Below are positions 1 to 8,924 of a stretch of DNA of 64,000 nucleotides, in pieces. Each line of letters opens with the position of its first letter. Positions within the stretch are counted from its first letter, which is position 1. The notes below the pieces were generated by a model. It was given only the letters and a program-made list of their open reading frames with translations. It made no database searches and had not been told where the DNA came from. The stretch is taken from NCBI RefSeq assembly GCF_000746205.1, contig NZ_KN050825.1, positions 290,590 to 354,589 of the forward strand, read 5' to 3'. The position numbers were made by a program, and so were the translations under genes. This stretch comes from Halorubrum sp. BV1. GTDB taxonomy: Archaea > Halobacteriota > Halobacteria > Halobacteriales > Haloferacaceae.

Positions 1-753
1 GTCCAGCCGCGGCTCGCCGCCGTGTGCCGCGATCAGCTCGTCCGGCGGTCCGACGGCGACCACCTCCCCGTCGCGGAGGAGCGCGACGCGGTCCGCGAGC
101 CGCTCGATCTCGTCCATCGCGTGGCTCGTGAGGAAGACGGTCGTCCCGTCGTCGGCCAGCCGCTCTATCAGCCGGTGGATCGACCGCCGCCCGGCCGGGT
201 CGATCCCGGTCGTGGGCTCGTCTAAAAAGAGGAGGTCGGGGTCGTTGACGATGGCGGTCGCGACGCAGGTTCGACGCTTCTGGCCGCCCGAGAGCGTCTC
301 GTACCACGCGTCCGCGTCGTCCGCCATGCCCACGTCACGGAGCACGGCGTCGGACTCGCGCGCGGCGTCGTAGAGCCCGCCGTAGTAGTTGACGAGCTCG
401 CTCGCCGTCAGCCGCTCCGGAGGGTCGAACGACTGCGGGAGCAGCCCGATCCGCTGGGGGTCCACCTCGCGCGGCGGCACGCCGAACGTCTCCAGCGTGC
501 CCGCCGCCGCCGTCGTCCCCGTCAGCGCGCGGACGAGCGTCGTCTTCCCCGCGCCGTTGGGGCCGATGAGGCCGAACACCTCACCCGCCTCGACGCGGAG
601 GTCCACGCCGTCGAGCGCGACGACGTCGCCGTACGACTTCCGGACACCCTCGGCGACGACGACCGGATCGGCGCTCGTCGACGCCCGCTCGCCGTCCGCG
701 GCGTCGGTCGGGGTTCCCGCCGCGACCTCCGTCGCGGCCACCGTCTCGTTCAT
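1..753 (-). CDS. ABC transporter ATP-binding protein, 3' end cut by window edge
   Basis: Nucleotide-binding subunit of an ABC transporter, probably an ABC-2 type exporter; it powers export by ATP hydrolysis at the inner face of the membrane. The 251 visible residues hold Walker A GPNGAGKTT (64-72), the signature LSGGQKR (154-160), Walker B LLFLDEP (174-180) and the switch His in TSHAMDE (about 211). A low-complexity acidic stretch of about 30 residues precedes the ABC fold. The frame is open to base 1, so the C-terminus and any permease partner lie outside the window. The start at ATG 753 is the first in frame; a start nearer residue 30 is possible. The substrate cannot be told. Confidence 0.9.
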   Translation of the reverse strand, partial: MNETVAATEVAAGTPTDAADGERASTSADPVVVAEGVRKSYGDVVALDGVDLRVEAGEVFGLIGPNGAGKTTLVRALTGTTAAAGTLETFGVPPREVDPQRIGLLPQSFDPPERLTASELVNYYGGLYDAARESDAVLRDVGMADDADAWYETLSGGQKRRTCVATAIVNDPDLLFLDEPTTGIDPAGRRSIHRLIERLADDGTTVFLTSHAMDEIERLADRVALLRDGEVVAVGPPDELIAAHGGEPRLD

Positions 754-864
754 GCGAGAGATGTCAATCGCCCGCGCGCGTAAGGATTGCTCTTCGGGCG
801 CGGGACCGGTCTCCAACCGCCCCGGTCCGTTACGCCTAAGCGACGCCGAGTCGACCCACGGTGT

Positions 865-3573
865 ATGCACTACCACGAGGCGGCGGCGTTCCTCTTCGAC
901 CTCCGCCGCTTCTCGGTCAAGCCGGGGACGGAGCGCGTCTCGGCGCTGCTCGATCGGCTCGGAAACCCCGAGGACGCGGTGTCGTTCGTGCAGGTCGCGG
1001 GCTCGAACGGGAAGGGAAGCACGGCCCGGATGACCGAGTCGATCCTACGCGAGGCCGGGTTCTCGGTCGGACTCTACACCTCACCGCACCTCTCCGCGCT
1101 CACGGAACGGGTCCGCGTCGACGGGCTGGAGATGACGGAAGACGCCGTCACGGAGTTCGTCGCGGAGGCGAAACCGTGGCTCGTCGAGCGCGCGGCCGCC
1201 GGCGAACCGCTCACCTTCTTCGAGGTTGTCACCGTGATGGCGGTCCGGGAGTTCGCGCGCCGCGACGTCGACGTCGCGGTGCTCGAAGTCGGGCTCGGCG
1301 GCGAGTACGACGCGACAAGCGCGGTCGACCCGGTCGCGACCACGGTCACCAACGTCTCGCTCGAACACACCGACGTGCTCGGCGACACGGTCGCGGAGAT
1401 CGCCCGCACGAAAGCCCGTATCGCCGGCGAGGGGACACCGCTCGTGACCGCCTGCGAGGGCGAGGCGCTCGACGTGGTCCGCGAGGTCGCCGCCGAGGCC
1501 GGCGCGCCGGTCGCGACGGTCGCGGGCGCTGGCGGCGGCGCGGCCGCCCCCGACGGCCCCGACCTCTCCGTCGCCTACGGCGGCCGCGTGAGCCCGAGCG
1601 ACGCCGCGGTGACGCTCGACGGCGAGCGCACCGGCACGTATCGGATCCCGCTCGTGGGCGCGCATCAGGCGACGAACGCCGGGATAGCCGCGGCGCTCGC
1701 CGAGCGGACGGCGCGCGCGGTCGGCGACGGCGACGGTATCCCCGACGCCGCTCTCCGCGACGGGCTGGCGCGGGCGACGTGGCCGGGGCGGTTCGAGGTC
1801 GTCGACACCGCGCCGCTGACGGTGCTCGACGGGGCGCACAACCCCGCCGCCTGCGACACGCTCGCGGGGACGCTCGCGGAGTACGACTACGACGACCTCC
1901 ACCTCGTGTACGGCGCGATGTGCGACAAAGACCACGTCGCCGCCGTCGGCGCGCTCCCTCCCGCCGCCTCCGCGGTCACCTGCCGGCCCGACCTCGACCG
2001 CGCCGAGGACCCGGACGTGCTCGCGGCCGCCCTCCGGACCGCGGGCGTCGACCGGGTGACGAGCGGCGACGACGTGGCGGCCGCGCTTGACGCCGCCGTC
2101 GCCCGCGCCGACTCCGACGACTGCGTGCTTCTCGTCGGGTCGCTGTTCGCGGTCGCGGAGGCCCGCGCCGCCCGCTTCCGTACCGTGACGCCCCGGCGAG
2201 CCGCCGGCGAGCGCGACGCCGCCCGCGCGCTCGACGCGACGGGCGTCCCTCCGGCCGTCACCGAGGAGCGCGTCGCGGGTATCGACCACCGCGTCCTCGC
2301 GCTCCGGCTGCGCGGCGACCGGGCAGCCCGGATCGCGGCCGCGATCCGGGCCGTGGGGGGCGACGCAGTCATCGGCGGCCTCGGTGCCGGCGAGGGGCGC
2401 GTCCCGAGCGGCGAGCGCGTGCCCGTCACGCTGGCCGGGACGGTCGCGGAGTTCCGAGACCTACTCGACCGAATCGGGGGTGACGGCGGCTCCGCTACCC
2501 GCGACGGCGGCTCCGCCGCTCTAGGTCACGACGGCGAGTTCGACGGCATCGCGGCCGACATCGCCGACCGGCTCGAGATTCGATACGAAACGACCCGACC
2601 GACGGACTACACAGCCGACACCGCGACCGACGACGCCGACACCGCGACCGCCACCGCGGCAGACTACCCGTGGATCGACGGCACCGCAGTGATGGGCGTT
2701 CTCAACGTCACGCCGGACTCGTTCCACGACGGCGGTCGGCACGCGAGTCGCGAGGACGCGGTCGCCGGCGTGGAGCGCATGGTCGCCGCGGGCGTCGACA
2801 TCGTCGACGTCGGCGGCGAGTCGACGCGTCCCGGCGCGGAGCCGGTGCCGGTCGAAGAGGAGATAGACCGGGTGGTCCCGATCGTCGAGGCGATACAGTC
2901 GGTGCCGGCCGTCGCCGACGGCGACGTGCTCGTCTCTATCGACACGCGGAAACCGGCCGTGGCGGCGGCCGCGCTCGACGCCGGCGCGGACCTGATAAAC
3001 GACGTGACCGGACTTTCGGACCCCGAGATGCGCGAGGTCGTCGCCGACGCCGGCTGTCCGGTCGTGGTGATGCACAGCCTCGACGCGCCGGTCGATCCGA
3101 CGAACGATCCCGAGTACGACGACGCGGTCGACGACGTGATCGCCGCGCTCAGAGAGCGGCTCGCGCTGGCGGAGACGGCCGGAATCGACCGCGACAAGGT
3201 GATCGTCGACCCCGGACTGGGCTTCGATACGTCGTCCGCCGAGGCGTTCGAACTGATCGACCGCGTCGGCGAGTTCGCCGCGCTCGACTGCCCCGTCCTG
3301 ATCGGCCACTCGCACAAGTCGATGTACGGCGCGATAGGCCGCGGTCCGGACGACCGCGAGCACGCGACCGTCGCCGCGACCGCGCTCGCGGCGGACCGCG
3401 GGGCCGACATCGTTCGGGTTCACGACGTGGGCGAGAACCGCGCCGCCGTCGACGTCGCCGCGGCGGTCGGCGGAGCGCTGCGGGACGGTCCGGTCGACGC
3501 GCCCAGTTCGGACGGGCGTACCGACGCCGACGGTTCGGTCGACGACCCAACCGGCAGCGACCCCGACGAATGA
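865..3573 (+). CDS. folCP: Bifunctional folylpolyglutamate synthase / dihydropteroate synthase (FolC-FolP fusion)
   Basis: Joins two folate steps in one 902-residue cytosolic protein: dihydropteroate synthesis (FolP) and glutamate addition (FolC). The FolC half starts at the N-terminus, with P-loop AGSNGKGS (45-52), YTSPHLS (71-77) and DGAHNPAA (about 321-328). The FolP half starts near residue 608 with VMGVLNVTPDSFHDGG, then VGGESTRPGAEP (about 649), DVTG (about 712) and LIGHSHKSM (about 812). A weakly conserved linker of some 170 residues, ending in an acidic Thr/Ala/Asp-rich stretch, separates them. ATG 865 is preferred over the upstream in-frame codon because it opens directly on the FolC fold. 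A FolC-FolP fusion is known from haloarchaea. mptD at 60.3 kb serves the same pathway. Confidence 0.95.
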   Translation: MHYHEAAAFLFDLRRFSVKPGTERVSALLDRLGNPEDAVSFVQVAGSNGKGSTARMTESILREAGFSVGLYTSPHLSALTERVRVDGLEMTEDAVTEFVAEAKPWLVERAAAGEPLTFFEVVTVMAVREFARRDVDVAVLEVGLGGEYDATSAVDPVATTVTNVSLEHTDVLGDTVAEIARTKARIAGEGTPLVTACEGEALDVVREVAAEAGAPVATVAGAGGGAAAPDGPDLSVAYGGRVSPSDAAVTLDGERTGTYRIPLVGAHQATNAGIAAALAERTARAVGDGDGIPDAALRDGLARATWPGRFEVVDTAPLTVLDGAHNPAACDTLAGTLAEYDYDDLHLVYGAMCDKDHVAAVGALPPAASAVTCRPDLDRAEDPDVLAAALRTAGVDRVTSGDDVAAALDAAVARADSDDCVLLVGSLFAVAEARAARFRTVTPRRAAGERDAARALDATGVPPAVTEERVAGIDHRVLALRLRGDRAARIAAAIRAVGGDAVIGGLGAGEGRVPSGERVPVTLAGTVAEFRDLLDRIGGDGGSATRDGGSAALGHDGEFDGIAADIADRLEIRYETTRPTDYTADTATDDADTATATAADYPWIDGTAVMGVLNVTPDSFHDGGRHASREDAVAGVERMVAAGVDIVDVGGESTRPGAEPVPVEEEIDRVVPIVEAIQSVPAVADGDVLVSIDTRKPAVAAAALDAGADLINDVTGLSDPEMREVVADAGCPVVVMHSLDAPVDPTNDPEYDDAVDDVIAALRERLALAETAGIDRDKVIVDPGLGFDTSSAEAFELIDRVGEFAALDCPVLIGHSHKSMYGAIGRGPDDREHATVAATALAADRGADIVRVHDVGENRAAVDVAAAVGGALRDGPVDAPSSDGRTDADGSVDDPTGSDPDE

Positions 3574-3609
3574 CGGCAGCGTTTTTATTCCCGACTCCCT
3601 CGCGAGTGT

Positions 3610-5046
3610 ATGACCCGGCGTCTGCTGCTCGGCTGTAGCGCGGTCGGGAACAAGTTCGTCGAACGGACGCGCGACGACCGCGACGAACTCGTCGCGGTCA
3701 CCGACGACAGCGGATGGGCGTCGACGCTCCGCGACCGGAACGTCGCCGTCGTCGAGGCGGATCCGACGGACCGGTCCGCGTATCCCGCCGACGCCGCGGT
3801 CGTCTTCGTCGCCGGAGACGATCCCGCGCGCAACGTCGCTGCCGCGCGCGCCGCGAGCAGCCGGTACCCCGACGCGACGATCGTCGCGTACGTCGGAGAC
3901 GACCCCACGTCCGACCAGCGGGCAACCCTCGACGCGGTCGCCGACCGCGTCGTCGACCCCGTGGAGGCCATCGCCGCACGCGTCGTGGAGGCGACGGGCG
4001 CTGACGCCACGGAGGAGCCGGTCCGGTTGCTGTCCACGCTCCGCGGCCTCTCCGGCCCGCTGCTCGTGGTCGCACACGACAACCCCGACCCCGACGCCAT
4101 CGCGAGCGCGCTCGGGCTGGCGCGGATAGCCGAGTCGGCCGGCGTCTCGGCCGACTCCTGTTACGGCGGCGAGATCGCCCATCAGGAGAACCGCGCGATG
4201 GTGAACTTACTCGATCTGTCGTTACGGACCGTCGACGAGATCGACCTCGACGACTACGGCGGCGTGGCCCTCGTCGACCACTCGCGCGCCGGCATCAACG
4301 ACAGCCTCCCCGACGGTCACCCCGTCGACATCGTCGTCGACCACCACCCCCCGCGCGGCCCCGTCGCCGGGGAGTTCGTCGATATCCGACCCGACGTCGG
4401 CGCGACGAGCACGCTGATCGAGTCGTACCTCTCGCGGATCGGGATCACGCCCGACCGGGCGCTCGCGACCGCGCTGTTGTACGGGATCCGGATCGACACG
4501 AAAGATTTCACGCGGTCGACGTCGATCCCCGACTTCGAGGCCGCGGCGTCGCTGTCGTCGCAGGCGGATGAGGCGACGCTCGAACGCGTCGAGAGTCCGA
4601 GCGTGAGCCCGGAGACGCTCCGCGTGATCGCGCGCGCCATCGAGCGACGCGACGTTCGGGGATCGACGGTCGCCTCCTGTGTCGGCGAGATAGCCGACCG
4701 CGACACGCTCGCGCAGGCCGCGGAACGCCTCCTCGATCTCGACGGGATCGCGGTGACGTTCGTGTTCGGCTACATGGACGGCGTGATCTACGGCTCGGCG
4801 CGGGCCCGCGGCGCGGACCTCGACGTCGGCGAACTGCTCCGCGACGCGCTTGACCCCGTCGGGTCCGCCGGCGGCCACGCGAGCATGGCCGGCGCGCAGG
4901 TCCCGCTCGGCATCTTAGAGGAGGTGTCGGACACGGAGTCGTTGACCGACGTCGTCGAGGCGTTCGTCGCCGGGCGGTTCTTCGAGGCGCTCGACGATGC
5001 GCCGTCGCCACCCAGCGGACCGGTGCCGGGATTCCCGACCGACTGA
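3610..5046 (+). CDS. TrkA-N / DHH-DHHA1 phosphoesterase
   Basis: A 478-residue protein with an N-terminal Rossmann-like TrkA-N domain (1-130), which normally binds nucleotide, fused to a DHH/DHHA1 phosphoesterase of the RecJ/NrnA superfamily. Visible metal-site motifs are VVAHDNPDPDAIAS (about 154-167), ALVDHS (about 219-224), VVDHHPPRG (about 241-249) and the DHHA1 glycine cluster GSAGGHASMAGAQ (about 417-429). The family hydrolyses short oligonucleotides, cyclic dinucleotide products or pAp; the substrate here is unknown. The TrkA-N part suggests control by a nucleotide such as NAD or a cyclic dinucleotide, which is inference. The gene starts 36 bases after folCP in the same direction, with a possible TATA (GTTTTTAT) between them. 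Confidence 0.85.
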   Translation: MTRRLLLGCSAVGNKFVERTRDDRDELVAVTDDSGWASTLRDRNVAVVEADPTDRSAYPADAAVVFVAGDDPARNVAAARAASSRYPDATIVAYVGDDPTSDQRATLDAVADRVVDPVEAIAARVVEATGADATEEPVRLLSTLRGLSGPLLVVAHDNPDPDAIASALGLARIAESAGVSADSCYGGEIAHQENRAMVNLLDLSLRTVDEIDLDDYGGVALVDHSRAGINDSLPDGHPVDIVVDHHPPRGPVAGEFVDIRPDVGATSTLIESYLSRIGITPDRALATALLYGIRIDTKDFTRSTSIPDFEAAASLSSQADEATLERVESPSVSPETLRVIARAIERRDVRGSTVASCVGEIADRDTLAQAAERLLDLDGIAVTFVFGYMDGVIYGSARARGADLDVGELLRDALDPVGSAGGHASMAGAQVPLGILEEVSDTESLTDVVEAFVAGRFFEALDDAPSPPSGPVPGFPTD

Positions 5047-5061
5047 CTGCGCGGCGACCGG

Positions 5062-5142
5062 GCGATTACGACGCGGTAACCGTGCGATTACGACGCGGTA
5101 ACCGTGCGATTACGACGCGGTAACCGTGCGATTACGACGCGG
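5062..5142 (+). repeat. 22-bp tandem repeat, three full copies and a partial
   Basis: A 22-base unit beginning GCGATTACGACGCGGTAACC starts at 5062, 5084 and 5106 without mismatch. A fourth copy at 5128 is identical for its first 15 bases. It lies between the stop of the DHH gene and the thioredoxin-reductase gene. Adjacent copies without spacers exclude a CRISPR array. Confidence 0.95.
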
Positions 5143-5224
5143 CGACGCCCGCAGAAACCCGGCTATCCCGGGTGGCGCGCCCGAGGGCGCAACCTACATA
5201 CTTCGTGACGGCGAATGTCGACGT

Positions 5225-6295
5225 ATGACCGACGACCCCGTCGAACACCGCCGACTGATCATCGCCGGCACAGGCATCTCCGGGCTCACCGCCGGGATCT
5301 ACGCCGCGCGGTCGAACAACGACCCCTTGCTCGTAGAGGGCGACGAGCCGGGCGGCCAGCTCACGCTCACCACCGACGTGGAGAACTATCCCGGCTTCCC
5401 CGAAGGGATCTCCGGCCCAGACCTCATCAACAACATGAAAGAGCAGGCGAAGAAGTTCGGCGCGGACACCCGAAACGGGATCATCGAGGACGTCTCGAAG
5501 GCACCCGCGGGTCACTTCCGAGTCGAACTCTCCGACGGCGACGTCTACACCGCGGACGCCGTGATCGCCGCCTCCGGTGCCAGCGCGCGAACGCTCGGCG
5601 TGCCGGGCGAAGACGAGCTGATGGGGTACGGCCTCTCGACGTGTGCGACGTGTGACGGCGCGTTCTTCCGCGGCGAGGACATGCTCGTCGTCGGCGGCGG
5701 CGACGCGGCCATGGAGGAGGCGAACTTCCTCACGAAGTTCGCGGACACGGTCTACATCGCGCACCGTCGCGAGGAGTTCCGCGCCGAGGACGTCTGGATC
5801 GACCGGACGATGGAGAAGGTCGACGACGGCGAAATCGAGCTTCTGTTGAACACCGAACTCACCGAGATCCACGGTACGCCGGAAGAGGGCGTCGACCACG
5901 TCACCTTGGTCGAGCACCCGGGCGGCCACCCCAAAGAGAAACTGGAGGACGACGCGACCGCAGACGAGGTCGATGAGTACGACTTTGACGTGGGCGCGGT
6001 GTTCTTCGCGATCGGCCACACACCGAACACCGACTTCTTGGAGGGAATCGGGGTCGAGACCGACGACGACGGCTACCTGATCACCGAGGGCGGCCGCGGC
6101 GGTGACCAGACCGACACGGGCGTCGACGGCCTGTTCGGCGCGGGCGACGTGGTCGACTTCCACTACCAGCAGGCGGTTACCGCCGCCGGGATGGGGTGTC
6201 AAGCCGCGCTCGACGCCGACGAGTACCTCACCGAGCGGGAGCGCGCCGGCGAGTTATACGAGCCCGAGGTCGACGCGGCGACCGCGGACGACTAG
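5225..6295 (+). CDS. trxB: Thioredoxin-disulfide reductase-like FAD/NAD(P) oxidoreductase
   Basis: A 356-residue cytosolic flavoprotein that passes electrons from a pyridine nucleotide through FAD to a redox-active disulfide, normally to reduce thioredoxin. The FAD Rossmann motif is IIAGTGISGLTAGIYAAR (12-29), GGQLTLTTDVENYPGFP (43-59) is typical of TrxB, the active-site pair is Cys140-Ala-Thr-Cys143, the second nucleotide site is VVGGGDAAMEEA (155-166), and the C-terminal FAD motif is GLFGAGDV (about 306-313). ATG 5225 opens directly on the fold; the longer frame from 5126 would run through the end of the tandem repeat. True partner and NADH/NADPH choice cannot be read from the sequence. Confidence 0.93.
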   Translation: MTDDPVEHRRLIIAGTGISGLTAGIYAARSNNDPLLVEGDEPGGQLTLTTDVENYPGFPEGISGPDLINNMKEQAKKFGADTRNGIIEDVSKAPAGHFRVELSDGDVYTADAVIAASGASARTLGVPGEDELMGYGLSTCATCDGAFFRGEDMLVVGGGDAAMEEANFLTKFADTVYIAHRREEFRAEDVWIDRTMEKVDDGEIELLLNTELTEIHGTPEEGVDHVTLVEHPGGHPKEKLEDDATADEVDEYDFDVGAVFFAIGHTPNTDFLEGIGVETDDDGYLITEGGRGGDQTDTGVDGLFGAGDVVDFHYQQAVTAAGMGCQAALDADEYLTERERAGELYEPEVDAATADD

Positions 6296-6377
6296 GTCGT
6301 CTTCGTCGTCAGTCCATCGCGTATACGCACACGCACGACTGGACGCATCGCCACACCGCTTTGCGAAAATCTCGTTC

Positions 6378-6830
6378 TCACTCGTCGGCGTCCAGTTCCG
6401 CAAACACGGCCGCGACCATCTCGCCGGTGTCATCGATGATCCCGTCCATCGCCTCGTCGTCGACGGGCAGTCCGAGCAGACGAGCGACCTTCATGATGGA
6501 GACGTGGTACACCTCCTGTTCGCCCGGTTCGACCTCACGGATCACCATGTTACAGGGAAAGAGTCCGCCGATCCGGCCGTCGGTCGCGTCGAGCGCGCGG
6601 TCCGCAACCGCCGGGTTGCACGCGCCGAGCACGTAGTACGGGTCGCGGTCGGCATCGACCTTCTCGTTCAGCAGTTCGGACGGAGAGAACTCGACGGGGA
6701 CGCCGAACCCGGCGTCGACGCACACCTCGCGCACGCGCTCGATCGCCGACTCGTGGTCGGTCGACAGCGTCGCCGTCGTCTCGCCGTACGCTTCGGGGTC
6801 GATTTCGTGCGGATCGAAGGGGATCGCCAT
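6378..6830 (-). CDS. DUF302 family protein
   Basis: A 150-residue soluble protein with a DUF302 domain over most of its length. The typical core is PYYVLGACNPAVADRAL, followed by IGGLFPCNMVIRE, with a paired Cys pattern. The family has a ligand-binding alpha/beta fold; its biochemical function is not established. Start 6830 is chosen over 6845 because a TATA-like box at 6852-6859 lies about 26 bases upstream, fitting a leaderless transcript. It converges on the thioredoxin-reductase gene, with 82 bases between the stops. Confidence 0.8.
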   Translation of the reverse strand: MAIPFDPHEIDPEAYGETTATLSTDHESAIERVREVCVDAGFGVPVEFSPSELLNEKVDADRDPYYVLGACNPAVADRALDATDGRIGGLFPCNMVIREVEPGEQEVYHVSIMKVARLLGLPVDDEAMDGIIDDTGEMVAAVFAELDADE

Positions 6831-6850
6831 GAGTAGAGTCGGCATCGGCC

Positions 6851-6860
6851 GAATAAAAAG
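6851..6860 (-). promoter_or_regulatory. TATA-like box of the DUF302 gene
   Basis: CTTTTTATTC on the minus strand, centred about 26 bases before ATG 6830, in otherwise very GC-rich DNA. It decides the start of this leaderless gene. Confidence 0.6.
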
Positions 6861-6937
6861 CCCGCGGCGGGGCGGCCGAGACCCGGGCTCGGCGGTCATC
6901 GGTCGGCGATCGGCGACGACCGCGGCTCGCAGTCCAA

Positions 6938-7234
6938 CTACTCCGTCGCGACCGGGCCGCGACCCACCAGCTCTTCGACCGTCGCGACGAACTCGCTCCG
7001 GCTCTCGAACAGCGGGACCTCGGCGTCCGCGAGCACGTCGTCGAGGTCGCGCGGACCGTCCGGAGTCCGGATCGCGGCGTCGCCCTCCTGGTTCGCCACG
7101 TCGCTTCGCGTGGCGGGCCACGTGAGCCGGGACGCGACGCGCGCGATCGGCTCGCCGGCCACGTCCACTCGATCGCCGAGTTCGACGGCCGGTTCGACAT
7201 CTTCGGCCTCCTCGGCCTCGTCGGTGTCGCTCAT
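6938..7234 (-). CDS. Small haloarchaeal protein, DUF5789-like
   Basis: A 98-residue acidic protein without membrane segments. After a Glu/Asp-rich start it contains GEPIARVASRLTWPATRSDV (about 28-47) and GDAAIRTPDGPRDLDDVLAD (about 51-70), which resembles the haloarchaeal DUF5789 family from memory; the function is unknown. The start at 7234 is the first Met that gives an acidic protein; the longer frame runs as an arginine-rich shadow of the M24 peptidase gene. It follows that gene in the same direction after 71 bases and may be co-transcribed. Confidence 0.65.
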   Translation of the reverse strand: MSDTDEAEEAEDVEPAVELGDRVDVAGEPIARVASRLTWPATRSDVANQEGDAAIRTPDGPRDLDDVLADAEVPLFESRSEFVATVEELVGRGPVATE

Positions 7235-7305
7235 ACCCGCCGGTTCCGTTCCGGCAACACTAATGGTTTCGATGCTGTTCCGGGCGGGTTCGCCCGTCTC
7301 GTCGG

Positions 7306-8505
7306 TCAGCGCCAGCCGCGGTCGGTGTCGTTCAGTCGCTCGCAACCCCCCTCTGTGACGACGACGAGGTCCTCGATCCGGCAGCCGAACCGCCCGTCGA
7401 GGTAGATCCCGGGCTCGACGGAGAACACCATCCCCGGCTCCAGCCGCCGGTCGTTGCCCGCGACGAGGTACGGCTCCTCGTGGACGTCGAGCCCCACGCC
7501 GTGACCGGTCCGGTGGACGAACGCGTCGCCGTAGCCCGCGTCCTCGATGACCGTTCTGGCCGCCCGGTCGACGGCCTCGGCGGGGACGCCCGGCTCGACG
7601 GCGTCGACCGCGGCGGCCTGCGCCTCGCGGACGACCTCGTGGACCTCCGCGTACGCCGCGGGCGGGTCGCCGCCGAAGACGAGCGTCCGCGTCTGGTCGG
7701 ACGGGTAGCCGTCGACTCGCGTGCCGAAGTCGCACACGACGGGCTCGCCAGCCTTAATCTCGCGATCGCCGTGGCCGTGATGCGGGTTCGCGCCGTTCGG
7801 CCCGGATCCGACGATGGGACCGAAGGCGGTCCCGCGACCGCCGTGTGCCTCCATGCGGTCGACGATCCAGTCGGCGAGTTCGGCCTCCGTCATCCCCACC
7901 GCGTCCGCGCCGAGGTCGCGGAGGTCGCCGACGGTCGCGTCCGCGGCCGCGGCCGCCGCCCGTATCGCCGCCAGTTCGGTCTCGTCTTTGCGCACGCGGA
8001 GGGGCGCGAGCGCCTCGCTCGCGAGCCCCCACGCCGCGTCCGGCGCGACCGCGCGGAGGTCCTGCGTGAACGTCGCCCACATGGTGTCGTCGACGAGGAG
8101 CCGACCCTCGCGGAGGCCGCACTCGGCGAGCAGGTCGCGGACGGCGGTCGCCGGGTCGTCGCCGTCCGCCCACGTCCGCACGTCCGCGACCGTCGTCTCC
8201 GATCGGACGTCGCTCTCGTACAGGGCCGGAACGAAAAACACCGGTCCGTCACAGGAGTGATCGGCCGCCGGTACGACGAGAAAGAAGTGTCTCTCGTCGG
8301 GTTCCGCCGTGAACCCGGTGAGGTACCGGAGGTTGCGGCTCGGGAAACAGATCAGACCCTCGGCGTCGGCCTCGCGGAGCCGGTCGGCCGCGCGATCACG
8401 TCGCGTCGCATGGATGTCTGCCGCCGTTTTCGTCTCGGCTCCGCCATCCGCTCCCGCCTCGCCGCCCGTACCCGTCTCGCCGCCCGCACCCTTCTCCCCG
8501 GTCAT
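7306..8505 (-). CDS. M24 family metallopeptidase (Xaa-Pro dipeptidase-like)
   Basis: A 399-residue peptidase of the 'pita-bread' M24 family, which cleaves Xaa-Pro bonds or N-terminal residues using two divalent metals. An N-terminal creatinase-like domain (about 35-165) precedes the catalytic domain. Metal-ligand motifs are VVCDFGTRVDGYPSDQTRT (two Asp), HRTGHGVGLDVHEEP (His), SVEPGIY (Glu) and RIEDLVVV (Glu). The first 30 residues are Gly/Ala/Glu-rich low complexity, so the start may be slightly downstream. ATG 8505 is preferred to an upstream frame full of arginine and without family similarity. Confidence 0.9.
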   Translation of the reverse strand: MTGEKGAGGETGTGGEAGADGGAETKTAADIHATRRDRAADRLREADAEGLICFPSRNLRYLTGFTAEPDERHFFLVVPAADHSCDGPVFFVPALYESDVRSETTVADVRTWADGDDPATAVRDLLAECGLREGRLLVDDTMWATFTQDLRAVAPDAAWGLASEALAPLRVRKDETELAAIRAAAAAADATVGDLRDLGADAVGMTEAELADWIVDRMEAHGGRGTAFGPIVGSGPNGANPHHGHGDREIKAGEPVVCDFGTRVDGYPSDQTRTLVFGGDPPAAYAEVHEVVREAQAAAVDAVEPGVPAEAVDRAARTVIEDAGYGDAFVHRTGHGVGLDVHEEPYLVAGNDRRLEPGMVFSVEPGIYLDGRFGCRIEDLVVVTEGGCERLNDTDRGWR

Positions 8506-8679
8506 ACTGGCCCTCCGCTCGGCGTTCGGATATACGCCCCGGTCGCCGGTCTGTCGGCTTCCCCGCCGTCTCGGTCGCCGGGAGAGGGCGGCAACGAGTG
8601 ACCCCAAGACACGAATGCGCACTCGCCTCCCGGCCTGAGAGTGGCGATTCCCACACACAGAGATAGTTTCAAAGAACAC

Positions 8680-8687
8680 ATACTTAT
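8680..8687 (+). promoter_or_regulatory. TATA-like box of the zinc-ribbon gene
   Basis: ATACTTAT sits in a locally AT-rich stretch, centred about 29 bases before ATG 8713, as expected for a leaderless haloarchaeal transcript. Confidence 0.55.
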
Positions 8688-8712
8688 GTCGGTGTTCGTG
8701 GTACACTGGGGC

Positions 8713-8901
8713 ATGGGAGCGACAGACGAATCAGAGGCGACCGACGCGGGGCTGTTCGACTGCCCCGAGTGCGACGTGACGGCTCCGTCGGCGTCGGTGC
8801 CGTACGACGCGCTCGGATACGCCGTCTGTCCGAGGTGTGCGTACTCGGCCGCGCCGGGGTCGGCCACGCTGGGACCCGACCGCCGAACCGCGCCGCTTTA
8901 G
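8713..8901 (+). CDS. Small zinc-ribbon protein
   Basis: A 62-residue protein with two Cys pairs, CPEC (about 17-20) and CPRC (about 39-42), spaced as a zinc ribbon. Haloarchaea encode many such small zinc-finger proteins, mostly of unknown role; this one cannot be assigned further. ATG 8713 is chosen from the TATA-like box at 8680-8687; in-frame Mets at 8641 and 8686 would lie upstream of or inside the promoter. The stop codon overlaps the TATA-like box of the next gene. Confidence 0.7.
   Translation: MGATDESEATDAGLFDCPECDVTAPSASVPYDALGYAVCPRCAYSAAPGSATLGPDRRTAPL
8893..8899 (+). promoter_or_regulatory. TATA-like box overlapping the stop codon of the zinc-ribbon gene
   Basis: CCGCTTTAG is centred about 28 bases before ATG 8925 and includes the TAG stop at 8899-8901 of the upstream ORF. 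Confidence 0.45.
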
Positions 8902-8924
8902 CCGCCGGAACCACCGGTTCCGGT

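Noticed and set aside
2521..4182. Minus-strand frame of about 550 codons over folCP and the DHH gene
   Set aside because: Spans two real genes in antisense and reads as Val/Arg/Gly/Asp low complexity.
5062..5142. CRISPR-like array
   Set aside because: The units are directly adjacent with no spacers, and no cas gene is present.
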